Assembly: GCF_008831285.2 (NCBI RefSeq)
Contig: NC_045146.1
Span: 744,001-808,000 of the forward strand
Length of the DNA: 64,000 nt
Direction: 5' to 3'
Source of the DNA: Nymphaea colorata
Taxonomy: Eukaryota; Streptophyta; Magnoliopsida; Nymphaeales; Nymphaeaceae
A program made the translations under genes and the position numbers. The notes below the pieces were generated by a model that saw only the letters and a program-made list of their open reading frames with translations, was not told the origin of the DNA and ran no database searches. This document shows, one piece after another, positions 49,201-60,490 of the stretch; within the stretch, counting starts at the first letter, position 1, and every line of letters starts with the position of its first letter.

Positions 49201-49792
49201 CTCAAACAAGTCAAATTGCATATGGGTTTGCTTGGAAACTGAACATACATAACACTCACAATTTAGAAACTTAATGTTGGGATCATATGCCTCAAATAAA
49301 CAATTTTTGAGTTTATGGGATAGCCACGTCTTAAATGTCAAATGTTTGAGCAAAATGTGATAGATGAACTATAGGAATTTATGACATAGAGCAAGTCGTG
49401 CAGATCAATGACTCCAATCTCCAGTCATCGCAAACCATTAGCATTTTGAACAAAGTTGCTAACATATATAAGGTTGAATGGAAAATCAAGAACAAATAAA
49501 CATGACTGATGGTTAGTGATGGAGAAGTTAATTTTTGTCACACCAGAATGTGATGCATAGACATACTTGTTATCAGGTAAATGAATAGGAAATGGTGACC
49601 TGTAACTTAACATAGGATGATAAAAAGACAAACAAAGAATTTAAGTGGTCTCTAGCACTACTATCCACAATCCACAAACAATTTTGGGTTATGGACATAC
49701 CTGCTAGATGGACTTGAGACATAGATTCCTTTCCATTAAGAATTTGAAGTAGATTATGGAATTCTTCCATGTTAAAATTAAGCAAGCACAAC
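46251..49792 (-). mobile_element. Ty1/copia element B, 5'-truncated and heavily decayed
   Basis: Read on the minus strand from 49791: a protease site WIVDSSARDHL (DSGA expected), a pre-integrase zinc-finger remnant with CECYVCSVSKQ, the integrase core with IWGPHS and VDDFSR, integrase C-part LINRTSSSLLNGMSPYEKLY and HLRVLGCLCYV (48553-48801), decayed RT, RNase H with VSRSSAKAEYHS (about 46700-46750) and a KRIADRFTKSLG end near 46440. A purine tract matching a copia PPT is at about 46374-46384. No gag is found and the 5' side stops where element A begins. Many stops throughout. Confidence 0.8.
48155..48570. mobile_element. MITE inside copia element B
   Basis: An AT-rich block of repeated AATTCTAGAATC/GGAATTTTGATTCC words, opening GGCTATTTGATATTCTTGG and closing AATTCTAAGTCATCAAACACC. 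These ends are roughly inverted. It interrupts the integrase-RT part of element B. Non-coding. Confidence 0.5.
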
Positions 49793-50510
49793 TAAAGAAA
49801 GAAGAGAGAAAGAGAAAGAGAACAAAATTTACTTGGTTCGGTTCATGGGAATCTACGTCCACATAGGAAAAATATTCTTGTTGTTTTCCTCGTTATCCGT
49901 GTCCATCAATACATTATATAAGGCAATATGAAACTGTAGAAATCATCGTGTAACTAATGAGAGATTTTGGGACATGATGATTTCATCAGTTCCTCCCTTT
50001 CCTTCTAACATTCTAATTTGAGGAACGTGAGCCAGATCATGATCATTACGATCTTTCTTTTTCTCTTTTCTTCTTAACGTTTTATTTTGAGAAACGTAGA
50101 TTGGATTAGGATCATTATATTTTCCTCCTAGTGTTTTAGTTTGAGAAACGCGAGCCAGATCATGATCTTTATGGATGGCACATGAGAACTGATTGTTGGA
50201 ATGTGATTTGCACTTTCCATTTGTTGAGGCCATAATTGAATGACATTGCATAGGAAGATTCGTTTGATGCTGAATATGACGTTACACTTTCCATTTGTTG
50301 TTTTCATTTAAATGAGACGTTGTAGTTGATTTGGGTGTTGCAGCATTTGAATGAAAACATCCATTTTGTTTCTTGCAGTTGTCGATACCATAACTGATTT
50401 CTCTTCCATTTAAATGAGACGTTGCAGTTGAATGAAAACTTCCATTTTGGCAGGATCTCTCATGATTGTCATTCGTCATTTTAGGATGATTGGAACAATT
50501 TCTATTAATA
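49793..50510 (-). repeat. 3' LTR of copia element A
   Basis: 49793-50155 aligns with 54791-55150, sharing AAAGAAAGAAGAG, ACAAAATTTAC, GGAAAAATATT, GAGAGATTTTGGGACAT and GTTTGAGAAACG words in order. Beyond that it holds repeated AAATGAGACGTTG and TGAATGAAAAC segments that the other LTR lacks. Confidence 0.75.
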
Positions 50511-50520
50511 CGCTCCCTCA
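50511..50520 (-). promoter_or_regulatory. Polypurine tract of copia element A
   Basis: Minus strand reads TGAGGGAGCG directly before the LTR start (TATTAATAG), the place and composition of the plus-strand primer in copia elements. Confidence 0.5.
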
Positions 50521-52627
50521 AACGAAAACGGCTGATGATATTGAGTTTGTCTCGTAAGCCAAAAAAATGATCTTTCCCCAAGGCTTTGGTGAATATGTGG
50601 ACTATTTGGCCATAAGAATTGATGTATCTAGTGGTCAGACGTCCTGAAGTCGTCATTTTTCACACATAATGATAATCAATCTAAATATGTTTTGATTGAT
50701 TGTGGAAAACTAGATTTTTGGCTAAATAAAGTGTGTTGATATTATCACAATGAAGGATAGGTGCTTTTGTAATTGTAATGCCAATATCTCGAAGGACTTG
50801 GAGAAGCCAAGTCAATTCTGTAGTTGTAGATGTCATAGAGTGATATTTAGCCTCAACGTTGGATCAAGCAACGGTGGATTGTTTTTTTGCACTCCATGAA
50901 ATACAATTAGCTACTAGAAAAGTACAGTACCTTGTCATGGATCTTCTGATGAGATCACTTCTAGCTCAATCTGCATCGAAGAATGCATATAGATCTATGG
51001 TGCTTTGAGAGAGGATATGAATACCATAGTCAGTAGTTCTTTTGATATATCAGAGAATGCGCTTGGCAATTTTGAAATGTGCTTGAGTTGGATTTTGCAT
51101 AAATTGGCTAATAAAATTCACAGAAAAGTTATCTCTGGTCGAATGATTGTCAGGTATTGTAATGGTCCAACTATGGCGCAAGAAAGAGTGGGATCTGGAA
51201 AAGGTGAAGTATCTACAAGATCTAGTTTAGCTGTCATGGGAGTGTGCATCGGTTTGCAATCAAGCATTTGAGCTCTCTCCAAAATGTCCTCAGCATATTT
51301 TGTTTGAGTGAGAAAGAGGCCATCTGGGTGTGCAAAACTTCGATCCCAAGAAAATAGCTTAGCTGCCCCATCTCTTTTACCAAAAATTCGACTTTAAGCT
51401 TGGAGATAAAATTTTGAATTAAGCTGGAAGAGCTACCTGTAAGAACCATATCATCAACGTAGATTAAGAGAATAAGACTGGCTATTTTCATGAAATGTGA
51501 ACATGGATGGATCTGAATAGTAGCTCTGAAAACCATAAGTAAAAAAAAAAATCAGTTAGGCATTGAAAACAAGCTCTAGATGCTTGCTTTAGTCCATATA
51601 ATGTCTTTCGAAGACGGCAAACATGATACAGTAGAAGAGGATCATCAAACCCCAGTGGTTGAGACATATAGAATGTTTCATGAAGCGATCCATGTAGGAA
51701 GACATTTTTAACATCTAATTGTTTGATGCTCCAGTTGAAGATGGTAGCAATAGAAAATACAAGGCGTATAGTAGTTGGTTAATTGACAGGAGAGGACGTC
51801 TCTTGACAAACGATGCCTTCAACTTGAGTGAAACCCCGGGCAACCAATCGTGCGTTTAGCCGATCTAGAATTTCATCTTCTTTGAGTTTGGATTTGAAAA
51901 CTCATTTAGATCCAACAACGTTTGTGTGGGGTTCTTTTGGAACTAAATCCCATGTATTATTAGATCTCAATGCACTCATTTCTTCATCCATGGCCGCTCC
52001 CCACCCATCATGTTTTAGAGCTTGTTGTATTCTTTTGGGCTCTTTGGGAATGCTCGAATAAGTGATATGAACGTTGGCATACTTGGGATTAGGTTTGTGA
52101 ATTCCTGCTATAGCTCTAGTTATCATCATCAGGTTTCCTGGAGATGTTGATCGAGTCATACATCTTGTTACTATAGCTTGGGTTTCCATAGAGGTGGATG
52201 GAAGACTGGTAATACTTGTAGTTTCTGAACTATGTAAGCATGGTGGAGCAATTGTTGGATCAGATTGATCGGTTGGATCAATATTTGTATCGAGAGATCT
52301 AACATGTGGCATGTTTTGTTGAATATCATCATAGACATTTAGAAGTAGATCTAGTGTAGGGCTGAAACCAGATTTGAGTTGATTTGAAGTTAGCATGGTT
52401 CTATCATTTAAAGTTTCGATACCAACAAAAGATATAAAATCACTGTCCATGACGTCATCTTTGTAGAGAGAAGATGGATTTTTGAAAAGAAACAAATTTT
52501 CATAAAAAACGACATGCTTTGATATGTATAGACGTCTGGAGTTTAGTTTGAAGCATTTGTAACCCTTATGAAGTGTGCTATATCCAATAAATACGCACAG
52601 ATTTGGGATCAAATTTGTTCCTAACAT
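50521..52627 (-). pseudogene. Copia element A reverse transcriptase and RNase H
   Basis: Read from 52627: end of integrase/GKGY region (GYSTLHKGYKCF), the RT entry AMDEEMSALRSNNTWDLVP (near 51980), then catalytic YVDDM (51448-51462) and YFLGIEV. RNase H follows with a KYHSMTSTTTELTWL-type stretch (about 50770-50840), CDN and the C-terminal HIFTKALGKDHFFGLRDKLN (about 50540-50600). Several frame changes and stops occur, so no single protein is made. Confidence 0.82.
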
Positions 52628-52692
52628 ATCATCTCAAATACGGGAAGCACCTGCTGCCAAAGATGTGCATGCTCGAGTAATTAGGAATCCTC

Positions 52693-53354
52693 TTAAACAA
52701 TATAGAGAAAGGTGACTGCATGTACAATGGAGGTGGGAAACTTGTTCATCAGAAAAATAGCAGTTGAGAAGGCGTCAATCCAAAATCTCTTTGGTGCATT
52801 TGAATGAAAGAGCAACGTCAGACCCAATTCAGTGATAGAGCGATGCTTGCGCTCTGCTTTGCTATTTTGCTTGGGCATCTTGGGGGCATGAATATTGCCG
52901 TTTAATTCCAAGGTTGTCGATGTACAATACGAAGAGAGAGCTAGTATATTCGCCGCCTCCATCACTTTAAAAAAAAAATTATTTTCCTGTTAAACTGATG
53001 CTCAACTATTTTTTGTAAATGAACAAAGGCAGAAAAAAATTCAAATTTGTGCCTTAGTAGGTAAAACCATGTAAAACGGCTAATGCCATCGACAAATATA
53101 AGGTAAAACTGATATTGTTCTCGAGATGAAACGGGTGTTGGCCCCCCATAGATTACTGTGAATTTTTTTCAGTAGCAAAGAAACAGTATCATCTCTTTCA
53201 ATAAAAGGCAATTTGCAAGATTTTTCATTTGACAACTAGCACAAATCGAAAGAGAACCATTAGCTAAAACATCAATATATTTCTGGTTTTTCATAAAAGA
53301 GAGAACATTAGATTGAGGATGTTCCAAACGTGCATGCCATGACTCTTCCGTCAC
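52693..53354 (-). pseudogene. Copia element A pre-integrase and integrase region
   Basis: Starts with the HHCC-type zinc domain (WHARLEHPQSNVL, CASCQM), then VIYGGPTPVSS and FVDGISRFTWFYLL, ending with NSKAERKHRSITELGLTLL. The SDGG segment carrying the second catalytic acid is changed to KVMEAANI, so the active site looks lost. Several breaks. Confidence 0.75.
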
Positions 53355-53382
53355 TCGCCGAAAACGTGATGAAAAGAAGGAT

Positions 53383-53750
53383 TTATGGTTTCACTGCATA
53401 GAGACCGCCTTGTTCAGTCCATGTTGCCATTATTTTGTCCGTCCTCCTGTCCTTTAGGACGCAACGACTAGAGGTGGATTCAAAATCATATGAAAAATCA
53501 TTAGTTAATTTGCTAACAGAAATGAGATCTTTAGTGAGATGTGGAACATAAAGAACATCCTTAAGAAAAATATTTGGAGAAATATCAACTTGCTCAATGT
53601 GTGTGATTGGGATACGCTGCCTGTTGCCAACAACAACTATATCGGAGCCAAAATAAGGAGAAATATCCTTAAGTTTACTTGTGCCCCCTGCCATATGTGT
53701 TGTAGCTCCAGTATCAACCAGCTAGCCGAAATCTTGCGATTCATTAATAG
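53383..53750 (-). pseudogene. Copia element A aspartic protease region
   Basis: The active-site motif DTGATTHMAG is intact, followed by VLYVPHLTKDLISVSKL, the typical copia continuation. A TAG just before the motif separates it from gag. Confidence 0.75.
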
Positions 53751-54767
53751 TGAGAGTTGTGAAGGCTTGAGTAGCATCTTCCGCTTGGGAGGAATGATTA
53801 AACCGATTGTAATACTTCATCGCACAGTGATGCTTCTGGTTACAAATTTGACATATGATACCTTTTGATGAATTTGAAGAGGTGGCTGCCCCATCTAATT
53901 TTGGCGGTTGAGGAGGATTGGCGTTGTAGCCCGTTTGACAAGGATTTGAATTGTAACCTCCTCCATGAGAGGGATTAAAGTTGTATCCCCCTCCACATCC
54001 CCCTCTGTTGTGTCGTCCTCGCTCTCGTGAGATATGGTAAGTGCCCCGAGATCTGTTTTGGCCTTCACGTTGAGCATAAACGGCAACTTGGGGTGAGGTA
54101 TCGGAATTGAGAAATTTGTTTCTCACTTCTAGACTTTGCAACAAAAAGACCAGTTCTTTGTAAGAATGAACTGGTGGCTTGAGTATGGCCATAATGAAAG
54201 GCTCGTAGCCTTTTCCCAATCCTTGGAGAAGCCAGAAGGCCTTTTCTTTGTCTCCAACAGATTTTCCTATAGCAGCCAAGTCGTCACATATGGCTTTGAA
54301 CTTGGCGACATAGACTTCAAGGGCGTCGTTACCCTTTTTACATGTCGTAAGCATGTGAGTAAGATGAAATCCCCATTCTTGGGATTCCTGGGCAAAAGCA
54401 TCAACAAGAGTGGACCAAATCTCTTGAGAAGAGTTAAGTCCAACAACTAAACCAAGGACATTTTCAAACAACGTACCAATAATCCATCCTTTTATAAGTC
54501 TATCAAATCGACACCATGATTCATACTTGGGACTGGAGAGCAACTGCTGCGGATCAGCAGGGTCGACAATATGGTTTGGTGGAGCAGGGGTCGAACCAGT
54601 CAGAAAACCCTCCATGTCTTTACTTTCAATGAGAGCTAAAACTTGTGTCTTCCATAACAAAAAGTCGTTGTGCGTAGCTTCAGAGAAACAAAATTAGACA
54701 TGTTCAAATTCAGTGGATAAGGATAGAACGCGCTGATAGATGACACTGCTGAAGAGGAAGGGGCCAT
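53722..54767 (-). pseudogene. Copia element A gag
   Basis: Begins at ATG 54767, 10 nt after the primer site. A frameshift near 54680 separates the first 25-30 codons from the 312-codon remainder. The UBN2/gag core includes VYVAKFKAICDDLAAIG and FLLQSLEVRN. The zinc knuckle CQICNQKHHCAMKYYNRF has lost its final Cys (Tyr instead). A Gly/Asn-rich repeat precedes the knuckle. Confidence 0.8.
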
Positions 54768-54777
54768 GGTCACTGAT

Positions 54778-54790
54778 GGCTCTGATGCCA
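54778..54790 (-). promoter_or_regulatory. Primer-binding site of copia element A
   Basis: Minus strand TGGCATCAGAGCC, one base from the TGGTATCAGAGCC complement of initiator tRNA-Met, directly next to the LTR end. Confidence 0.85.
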
Positions 54791-55235
54791 TAAAGAAAGA
54801 AGAGAAAAAGAGAAAGAAAACAAAATTTACGTGGTTCGATTCAGGGGAACCTACGTTCACACAGGAAAAATATTATTGCCGATTTTCTCGTCATTTTTCT
54901 ATGTTCATCAATACATAAGGCAGTATGAAACTGCAGATACACTGAAGAGAGATTTTGGGACATAATGATTTTATCAGTTCTCCCTTTTCTTCTAACGTTT
55001 TAATTTGAGAAACCTGAGCCAGATCAGGTTCATTATGATCTTTTTTTTTCTCTTCTCTGCTTAAAGCTTCATTTTGAGAAACGTAGGCTGCATCAGGATC
55101 ATTCTCTTTTCCTCCTACCGTTTCAGTTTGAGAAACGTATACTTTCTCTTTTCCTCCGATAAATCGCAATTCACCGACGTAGAAATGGTTATCTTCTATG
55201 AACAATTGAATCAGCGTAATCCACTATCTGCATTA
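54791..55235 (-). repeat. 5' LTR of copia element A
   Basis: Its inner 360 bp matches the other LTR. The outer end (about 55150-55235) does not, so the outer border and target duplication cannot be fixed. Confidence 0.65.
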
Positions 55236-56148
55236 TACTAAGGCTGCATTTGATGGCGCCTGATCTAATCCGGGGTTGATTTTAGATCCTTGGATCTGAA
55301 ATCCAAGGTTTTAAAGTCAGACCCTCGATATGGTATGTATTTGTGATGGTTTTTTTGAAGCACCGGATCTCTCTCACCGACCCACTGTCGCTCACCGATC
55401 GGTGACTCTCGCTACCGATGCACCGATGCTCACCCGTGAGAGCATGCGACGGCCGGCGACGAACGGCTTTAAGGTGAGGTGCCACTGCCGGCGAACAGCC
55501 GTGTCTAGGCGACTCTCTATCTTCCTCATCACTTTGATCGCTAGCCTCTCACAAGCTTTTATAAACTTTTGAAATGATGCAATCCCAGTCAAACCTGGTT
55601 CGGGGGGTTGATCGACGAAAGAGTAGAATAGCAAAGTCATGTTCGGTTCCTGGGAGTGAAGGCAGAAAAATTTTGGCTGAGAAGTACTAATATAATTTTA
55701 ATTTTTGAGATGCATGACTTGTATGTAAATAAGAAAAAACTGTCATGAAGTTTTTATATAAAAATAAACACCTTCTATGGGCCTGTGTGGGCAAGTGCCA
55801 ACGACATGCCCACACATGCCTGTGCCCCTGCCTTGCTTCCTTACTCTAGTTTATCATCAGTTAGCTGGTCGAATTAAATTAATCACTACCATCGAGCTTG
55901 ATTTCCTGATCAGTACTACTTTTCTACATGCATGGGGCCCCGACAGATAAATAATACACTTTACCTAATGGATTCGTCTCCTACTGGGCAAGTTTTTCTC
56001 CATTAAATAATGCAGGTAAGACAGCGTAAGATAGAGCATGAACTTGTTCAAAAAACTTTTTGTCTTCTTACCATCAGTGACCACCGAGTGAGGCCAAAGC
56101 CTCCTCCCTTTGACCCAGCTATGCTTTCAACGCATGATACGCCATGCA
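55236..56148. other. Intergenic
   Basis: A GC-richer patch at about 55360-55520 (CACCGATCGG, GACGGCCGGCGACG words) has no recognisable coding frame. Around 55640-55830 a probable hAT-like MITE ends in CCTGTGCCCCTG, like 13767-13780. 55250-55320 is a GATCTGAAATCC repeat patch. Confidence 0.35.
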
Positions 56149-56260
56149 GAAAGTTCGAACTAAGTCAAGTATATTTGCTGGAAGCTTCCCATTTCTCAGT
56201 GCCGATGAAAGTTCGAACTAAGTCAAGTCTATTTGCCAAAGCTTCCCATTACTCAGTGGA
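56149..56260 (+). repeat. Two-unit tandem repeat of about 58 bp upstream of the lipase promoter
   Basis: GAAAGTTCGAACTAAGTCAAG starts at 56149 and 56207. Both units continue through AAGCTTCCCATT and CTCAGTG. It lies 60-160 bp upstream of the TATA box, so it may affect expression. Confidence 0.75.
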
Positions 56261-56313
56261 AATATGGAGAATTTAAGAACAAGAAGATTTGCCGAAGCTG
56301 CCTTGCCATGCAA

Positions 56314-56320
56314 TATATAA
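56314..56320 (+). promoter_or_regulatory. TATA box of the 56.5-kb lipase gene
   Basis: TATATAA, about 134 nt before the ATG. The same place in the dead copy holds CATATAAGGG. Confidence 0.55.
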
Positions 56321-56453
56321 GGAAGAGCAGCGCTGGAGCACCCCAACTCATCGATGGGCAAGTGATCAAGAGACAGCAGACGTCCTCGTTGTAGGAGCAT
56401 TCTTCTTATACAGTGTGAATTATCTGACAGTGGTTGGGATCTAGCTAAAGATT

Positions 56454-57963
56454 ATGGCAACAGACAATTTCGATCATCAAGGGCCTAAATACTTGACAAA
56501 TCTGGACTGGTAACCTCTCTGTCTCTCTCATTTAAATGCTCATTCCGTTTTGTAATCTTATGATATAGATATTTCATTACAATAAATGTTCAGAGATGTA
56601 ATTGTGTGACTGAAGTGCAGGCAATTGACGCTTAAAATTTTTTATACATGGGTAGACGCACTTTTGGTTAGCATTTTGTTCCAATTTCCTTCATCTTTGT
56701 TATAAAGCAGATCTTGTATGCTGGTCTGAATCTTAGCGACCATAATTAAGGGAACACCTAACATCCAAGGATCATCACGATCCAAACTAAAGTAACATGG
56801 CAGACACCAGATATTGCTTAAAAATGGATCAATCTTTAGCCCTTTGCCTAAAATGAATAGTGTTTGCCTTTTTTCTTCTCAGGGAAAACCATGAGCATCA
56901 GAGAATAGTGGCAGCCTGTTTAGTCAAGGCTGCTTATGTTCTCGAAGGTGATCGGAGGGAGGGACGTAGCGGTGAAGATCAGCTGGCCCCCCCATGGTGG
57001 GAATTCTTTGGCTTCGAGCTCATCTCCACTCTTGTAAACTTGGAGAGTTCTTTGTCTTCTTTCAGCATTGGCGCAGTTTTCCGGCTAAAAGCAGCAAGCG
57101 GAACATCCCCCTTTGCTCCGGCCATGGTCATCGCGGTTCGCGGCACAATTGACCATCATGACTGGGGCGTTAATGTTGACACGCTTCTGGGCCGCGGCCG
57201 TCAGCGCCACTCTTGCAGGATCGTCATGGAAAAAGCAGAATCACTCGTTCGTGAGCATGGCATGGAAAGCAACCTCTGGCTGTGCGGTCACTCCCTCGGG
57301 GCGACTGTTGCCACATTTGTAGGGGATCAGATGGCCAAGAAGGGGTGTTTTTTCACGACCTTTCTGTTCAATCCTCCCTACATCTTGAATCGAAGATCAA
57401 AAGATGGATTTATACAGAAACTTGATGATATCATGCAGGCAGCAGGGGGCCTGGTCGGTGCGCTCATGGTTGGTAATGTTGGGTTTGCCGGCGCTAATCT
57501 GTACGCTGTTGCAAAGATTCTCCATGACATGGACAAGGAGAAGAAGGAGCAGCTGCAACACTTTGACAATATGAAGGCCGGTGATCAGGCCGCTCTTGCA
57601 AAGAATCTCCATGACAAGGAGAGGCAGGACCAGCTGCAACAATTTGACAATCTGAACAAGTGGGATCCTCGTGTATACGTGAACCCGAAGGACTACCTTT
57701 GTACGCGTTACATAAAGTACTTCAAGAACAAAAAGATGAAAGGGTCTCCGAATAAGCTGCCCAAAAGGCTTGCATCTGCCACTCTTTTTATCAACTGGGA
57801 TAAACCAGGGGACAGATGCCTACGCTCCAAAGTGGCGCATTCCATCATGCAATGCTTTGTTAAACCAGAAGACACATACCGACTCTTCAAAGAGGCACAT
57901 TCCATCATGCAATGGTGGAAGCCGGGCCTTCGAGTGGAGGCCAAGCGTTATGTGATGGCCTGA
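56454..57963 (+). CDS. At4g10955-like alpha/beta-hydrolase (class 3 lipase-like), intact copy 2
   Basis: Exon 1 is 56454-56509 and exon 2 is 56883-57963, together 1137 nt and 378 residues; the phase-2 intron splits Trp19. It is a predicted serine esterase of unknown substrate. Core motifs: GPKYLTNLDW, RIVAACLVKAAYVLE, APPWWEFFGFEL, oxyanion AVRGTID and GHSLG with Ser156 (57292-57294). It is 36 residues longer than the gene at 23 kb because of two internal duplications and other insertions. An ALAKNLHD..QLQxFDN unit of about 29 residues is repeated at 229 and 258. A 20-residue unit carrying AHSIMQ is repeated with His338 and His358; the second, followed by WW, aligns with the catalytic-type His of the 23-kb gene. 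No signal peptide or membrane span. The frame is intact and it has a promoter, so it is probably expressed. Confidence 0.88.
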
Positions 57964-59260
57964 TTTCTCTTTACTCGACTCTTTGGCCTTAACGCTGGGT
58001 TGATCAAACGGTAAACCTGTGCGAATCTTGTTCCTGTCTATTAAGTTGGTCAATTAAGTTTTCAGTAATTCCCTTCTTAACTCTCTTTGTCATGAGTCAA
58101 TAGCCACGGCAGCGTAACTAAAGGTTTCATCTGTTTATCAAGATTATTTTTGGGAGACGATAATTCCAGTTTTCTGTCATTCTCCTTGATGGGTGTACTT
58201 TTAGATCCTCAAAAGCTGGTGCCCAACACATTCCACTCATTTCAGGCCATTGCTAGAACAATCCAAAACAGAAAATATTTTTTAAATGAACAAAAAAAAA
58301 ACAATCTTCTATCATTTCTCATACGTCATTTAAAAAAATATAAAAAGTTAATAAAAAAAAAGAAGCCATCACCACACAAGACCTTATATTCTATGAAGAA
58401 GACAAAGGGTTAGGCGGAAGTTTTGGTTCACTTGTGGAATATAGGATGACCTCTTGCTCAGATACAAAAAGAAAAAGAAAACGTCAGGCCCCATGTTTTT
58501 CTCTTGGCTATATGTTTGCATGATTATCTAATAATTCGAAGCTAATTTTCAAATTAACTATTTTAGCATGACCGTAGTAATGGCCCACATTTTTGGTGGA
58601 CATTAGGAAGGTTTAACTTTTATAAATGCTTTAAACTAATGCAGCTTGTAAGATTGATTACGTTAACCTGAATTGCATTTTGTTATGTTAAGATGAATTG
58701 CATGTATCATACGTTCAATTACTTGAGGATGTATGGCCGCTTGCTCGGAAGTTTCGAGTTTTACAATAAAGAACAAGCATACATGAATATATGTGTAGAA
58801 GGAATCTATTGTGCAGACTTTCACTGCATTGCTAACAATTTCACATATTAATATTTTTGAAATTTCACATGTTTTTATGTCAACAAGCTATTGTTTTATT
58901 TCCACCACCGTGAATATATAATGTTTTATTACCTTTTGATTCATGTATTATGTGTATATTTTGTATGTGGATCGATATTACCAATATCGTCCAATTAGTA
59001 CTCCATTAGAAAAAAAAAAAAAATTATAGCAGTACTGACCTCCGAAATGGTGAAACAAACCTTGTGTGATGTTTAATATGATCTGTATATGGTCTTGTTA
59101 AAATCGAGTCTAACATTGTTATCTAGGTTAGCATGTGATTCATAAGATATATAATGGCTGACTTCCAATCAAAGCGGGCTGGGATTACCCCTTCCATTTC
59201 AGATCAGACAAGGAACTAAAAGAAAAAAAAAAGATAATAATGGCAGTCCTTGTTCTTAGC
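57964..59260. other. Duplicated 3' flank of the lipase gene, non-coding
   Basis: 58490-58565 matches 44120-44200 and 59037-59210 matches 44634-44810 in direct orientation. Between them 58563-59010 matches 44240-44560 in reverse. No gene is seen. Confidence 0.55.
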
Positions 59261-59477
59261 TCACCTAGAAACTCTTGGTACATTGCCAATGACTCTTTGA
59301 GAAACTCTTCATGTGTCGTCGATGGCTCCCTTAGGAACCTTATGTGTCGCTGATGGCTCCCTTAAAAACTCTTGACATAGCACCAATGATTTTTGAGATA
59401 TGAAAATATAAAATGTTAATGGTTTCAAATTTATAGTTAAATATCAAACCGGGTACTGGAGAGGTATAAAGTTGACA

Positions 59478-59560
59478 GCCAGGCACAGTCCGATAGCTAA
59501 GTGGACCGAGCTTGTGCCGCCTGCAAGGGCTTTAGGTCAATCCGAGTACCGCTTTGTGGA
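59478..59560 (+). repeat. tRNA-like segment with A and B boxes (SINE-head-like)
   Basis: TAGCTAAGTGG (59494-59504) fits the RNA polymerase III A box, and GGTCAATCCGAG (from 59535) is close to the B box, about 30 nt further on. It does not fold into a convincing functional tRNA and has no anticodon arm that can be trusted. Confidence 0.45.
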
Positions 59561-60014
59561 GCTATTGTTTTATTTTCACTGTATTGCTGACAATTTCCCC
59601 CTTTGTTCACCATCTTTTGATTCAGGTATTGTGTGTATATTTGTATGCAGATCGATATTACTAATACCGTCCAATCAGTACTCCACTCAAAAAATTGCGG
59701 GATCGGGCTGATTGGAGACTGGTATTGGGGTCCAACTCAAAACAAAATAAAAAAAATGCAAAGGGATGAGTGTTTATATATATATATATATATATATATC
59801 AACTCACTTAGAGACTCTTGATGCTTTCTCTTGGTAGATTGCCAATGACTTTTTGAGAAACACACTTCATTGAGAAACACTTCATGGATCGCAGATGGCT
59901 CCCCTTAGGCACTTTAAACTCTTCGCACGTCACCAGGGTTTGTTTAAATATAAAAATATAAAATGTTAATGGTTTCAAATCTATAGGCAAATATCAAAAC
60001 CGATTACTGATGTT

Positions 60015-60105
60015 GACAGCCAGGCATGGTCTGGTAGGTAAGCGAATTTAAGCCAAACCCAGGTAAGCGAATTTAAGCCAAACCCGAGTACGACTTTGTG
60101 GCCCA
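60015..60105 (+). repeat. Second tRNA-like segment, with internal 25-bp duplication
   Basis: Sister of 59478-59560. The A-box-like TGGTAGGTAAGCG is followed by a perfect 25-bp tandem duplication (60036-60060 and 60061-60085) that widens the gap to the B-box-like end. Confidence 0.45.
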
Positions 60106-60490
60106 AGCCCGCCAGCGTTACCCACCTTTTTTTTTTTTTTTTTTTTATAGAATTAATATAAGTCAGCTAAAAGAACAAATATACATCGTTAGTTGGCCAA
60201 AAGAAAATCTGAATGTTAAGAACCAGGCCATGGGCTGCCCCCGAGACAGTAAGTAAGCTAAAAGAATTAATATAAGTCCAAGCCTGCACTTGTATGCAAA
60301 TTTATAAAATTGACGAGGGGCCAACGAAATATAAGTGATGTTGGCAAATCGGGATTTCTCGCGTTTTCTTTTATGCATGACAGCCGGATGAATGAACAAA
60401 TATTAAAACCTGAACACGTCTTTACGAGAGAGAAGACAGAGCGCGTGAAAATTCTGTCTTGAATGTGGCGAAAGTGAGAGAATGATGTAT

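Larger units (their letters stand above)
49793..55235 (-). mobile_element. Ty1/copia element A, both LTRs recognisable
   Basis: Order on the minus strand: LTR (about 55235-54791), primer site, gag, protease, integrase, RT, RNase H, purine tract, LTR (50510-49793). Protease-integrase-RT-RNase H order is the copia type. LTR similarity is clear over the 360 bp nearest the LTR 3' end; the outer parts differ, so one LTR is rearranged. Stops and frameshifts mark it as defective, but it is better kept than element B, at whose broken end it lies. Confidence 0.85.
59262..60110 (+). repeat. Diverged direct duplication (about 300-bp units)
   Basis: Unit 1 (59262-59560) and unit 2 (59801-60110) share TTGCCAATGACT, GATGGCTCCC, AAAATATAAAATGTTAATGG, TTGACAGCCAGGCA and CGAGTACxxCTTTGTGG in the same order. 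Between them 59590-59700 resembles 58900-59010. The units carry the tRNA-like segments listed separately. Confidence 0.65.

Noticed and set aside
55392-55640. Possible gag of copia element B beyond element A
   Set aside because: The translation has no gag core or zinc knuckle and the composition is GC-rich, unlike the rest of the element.
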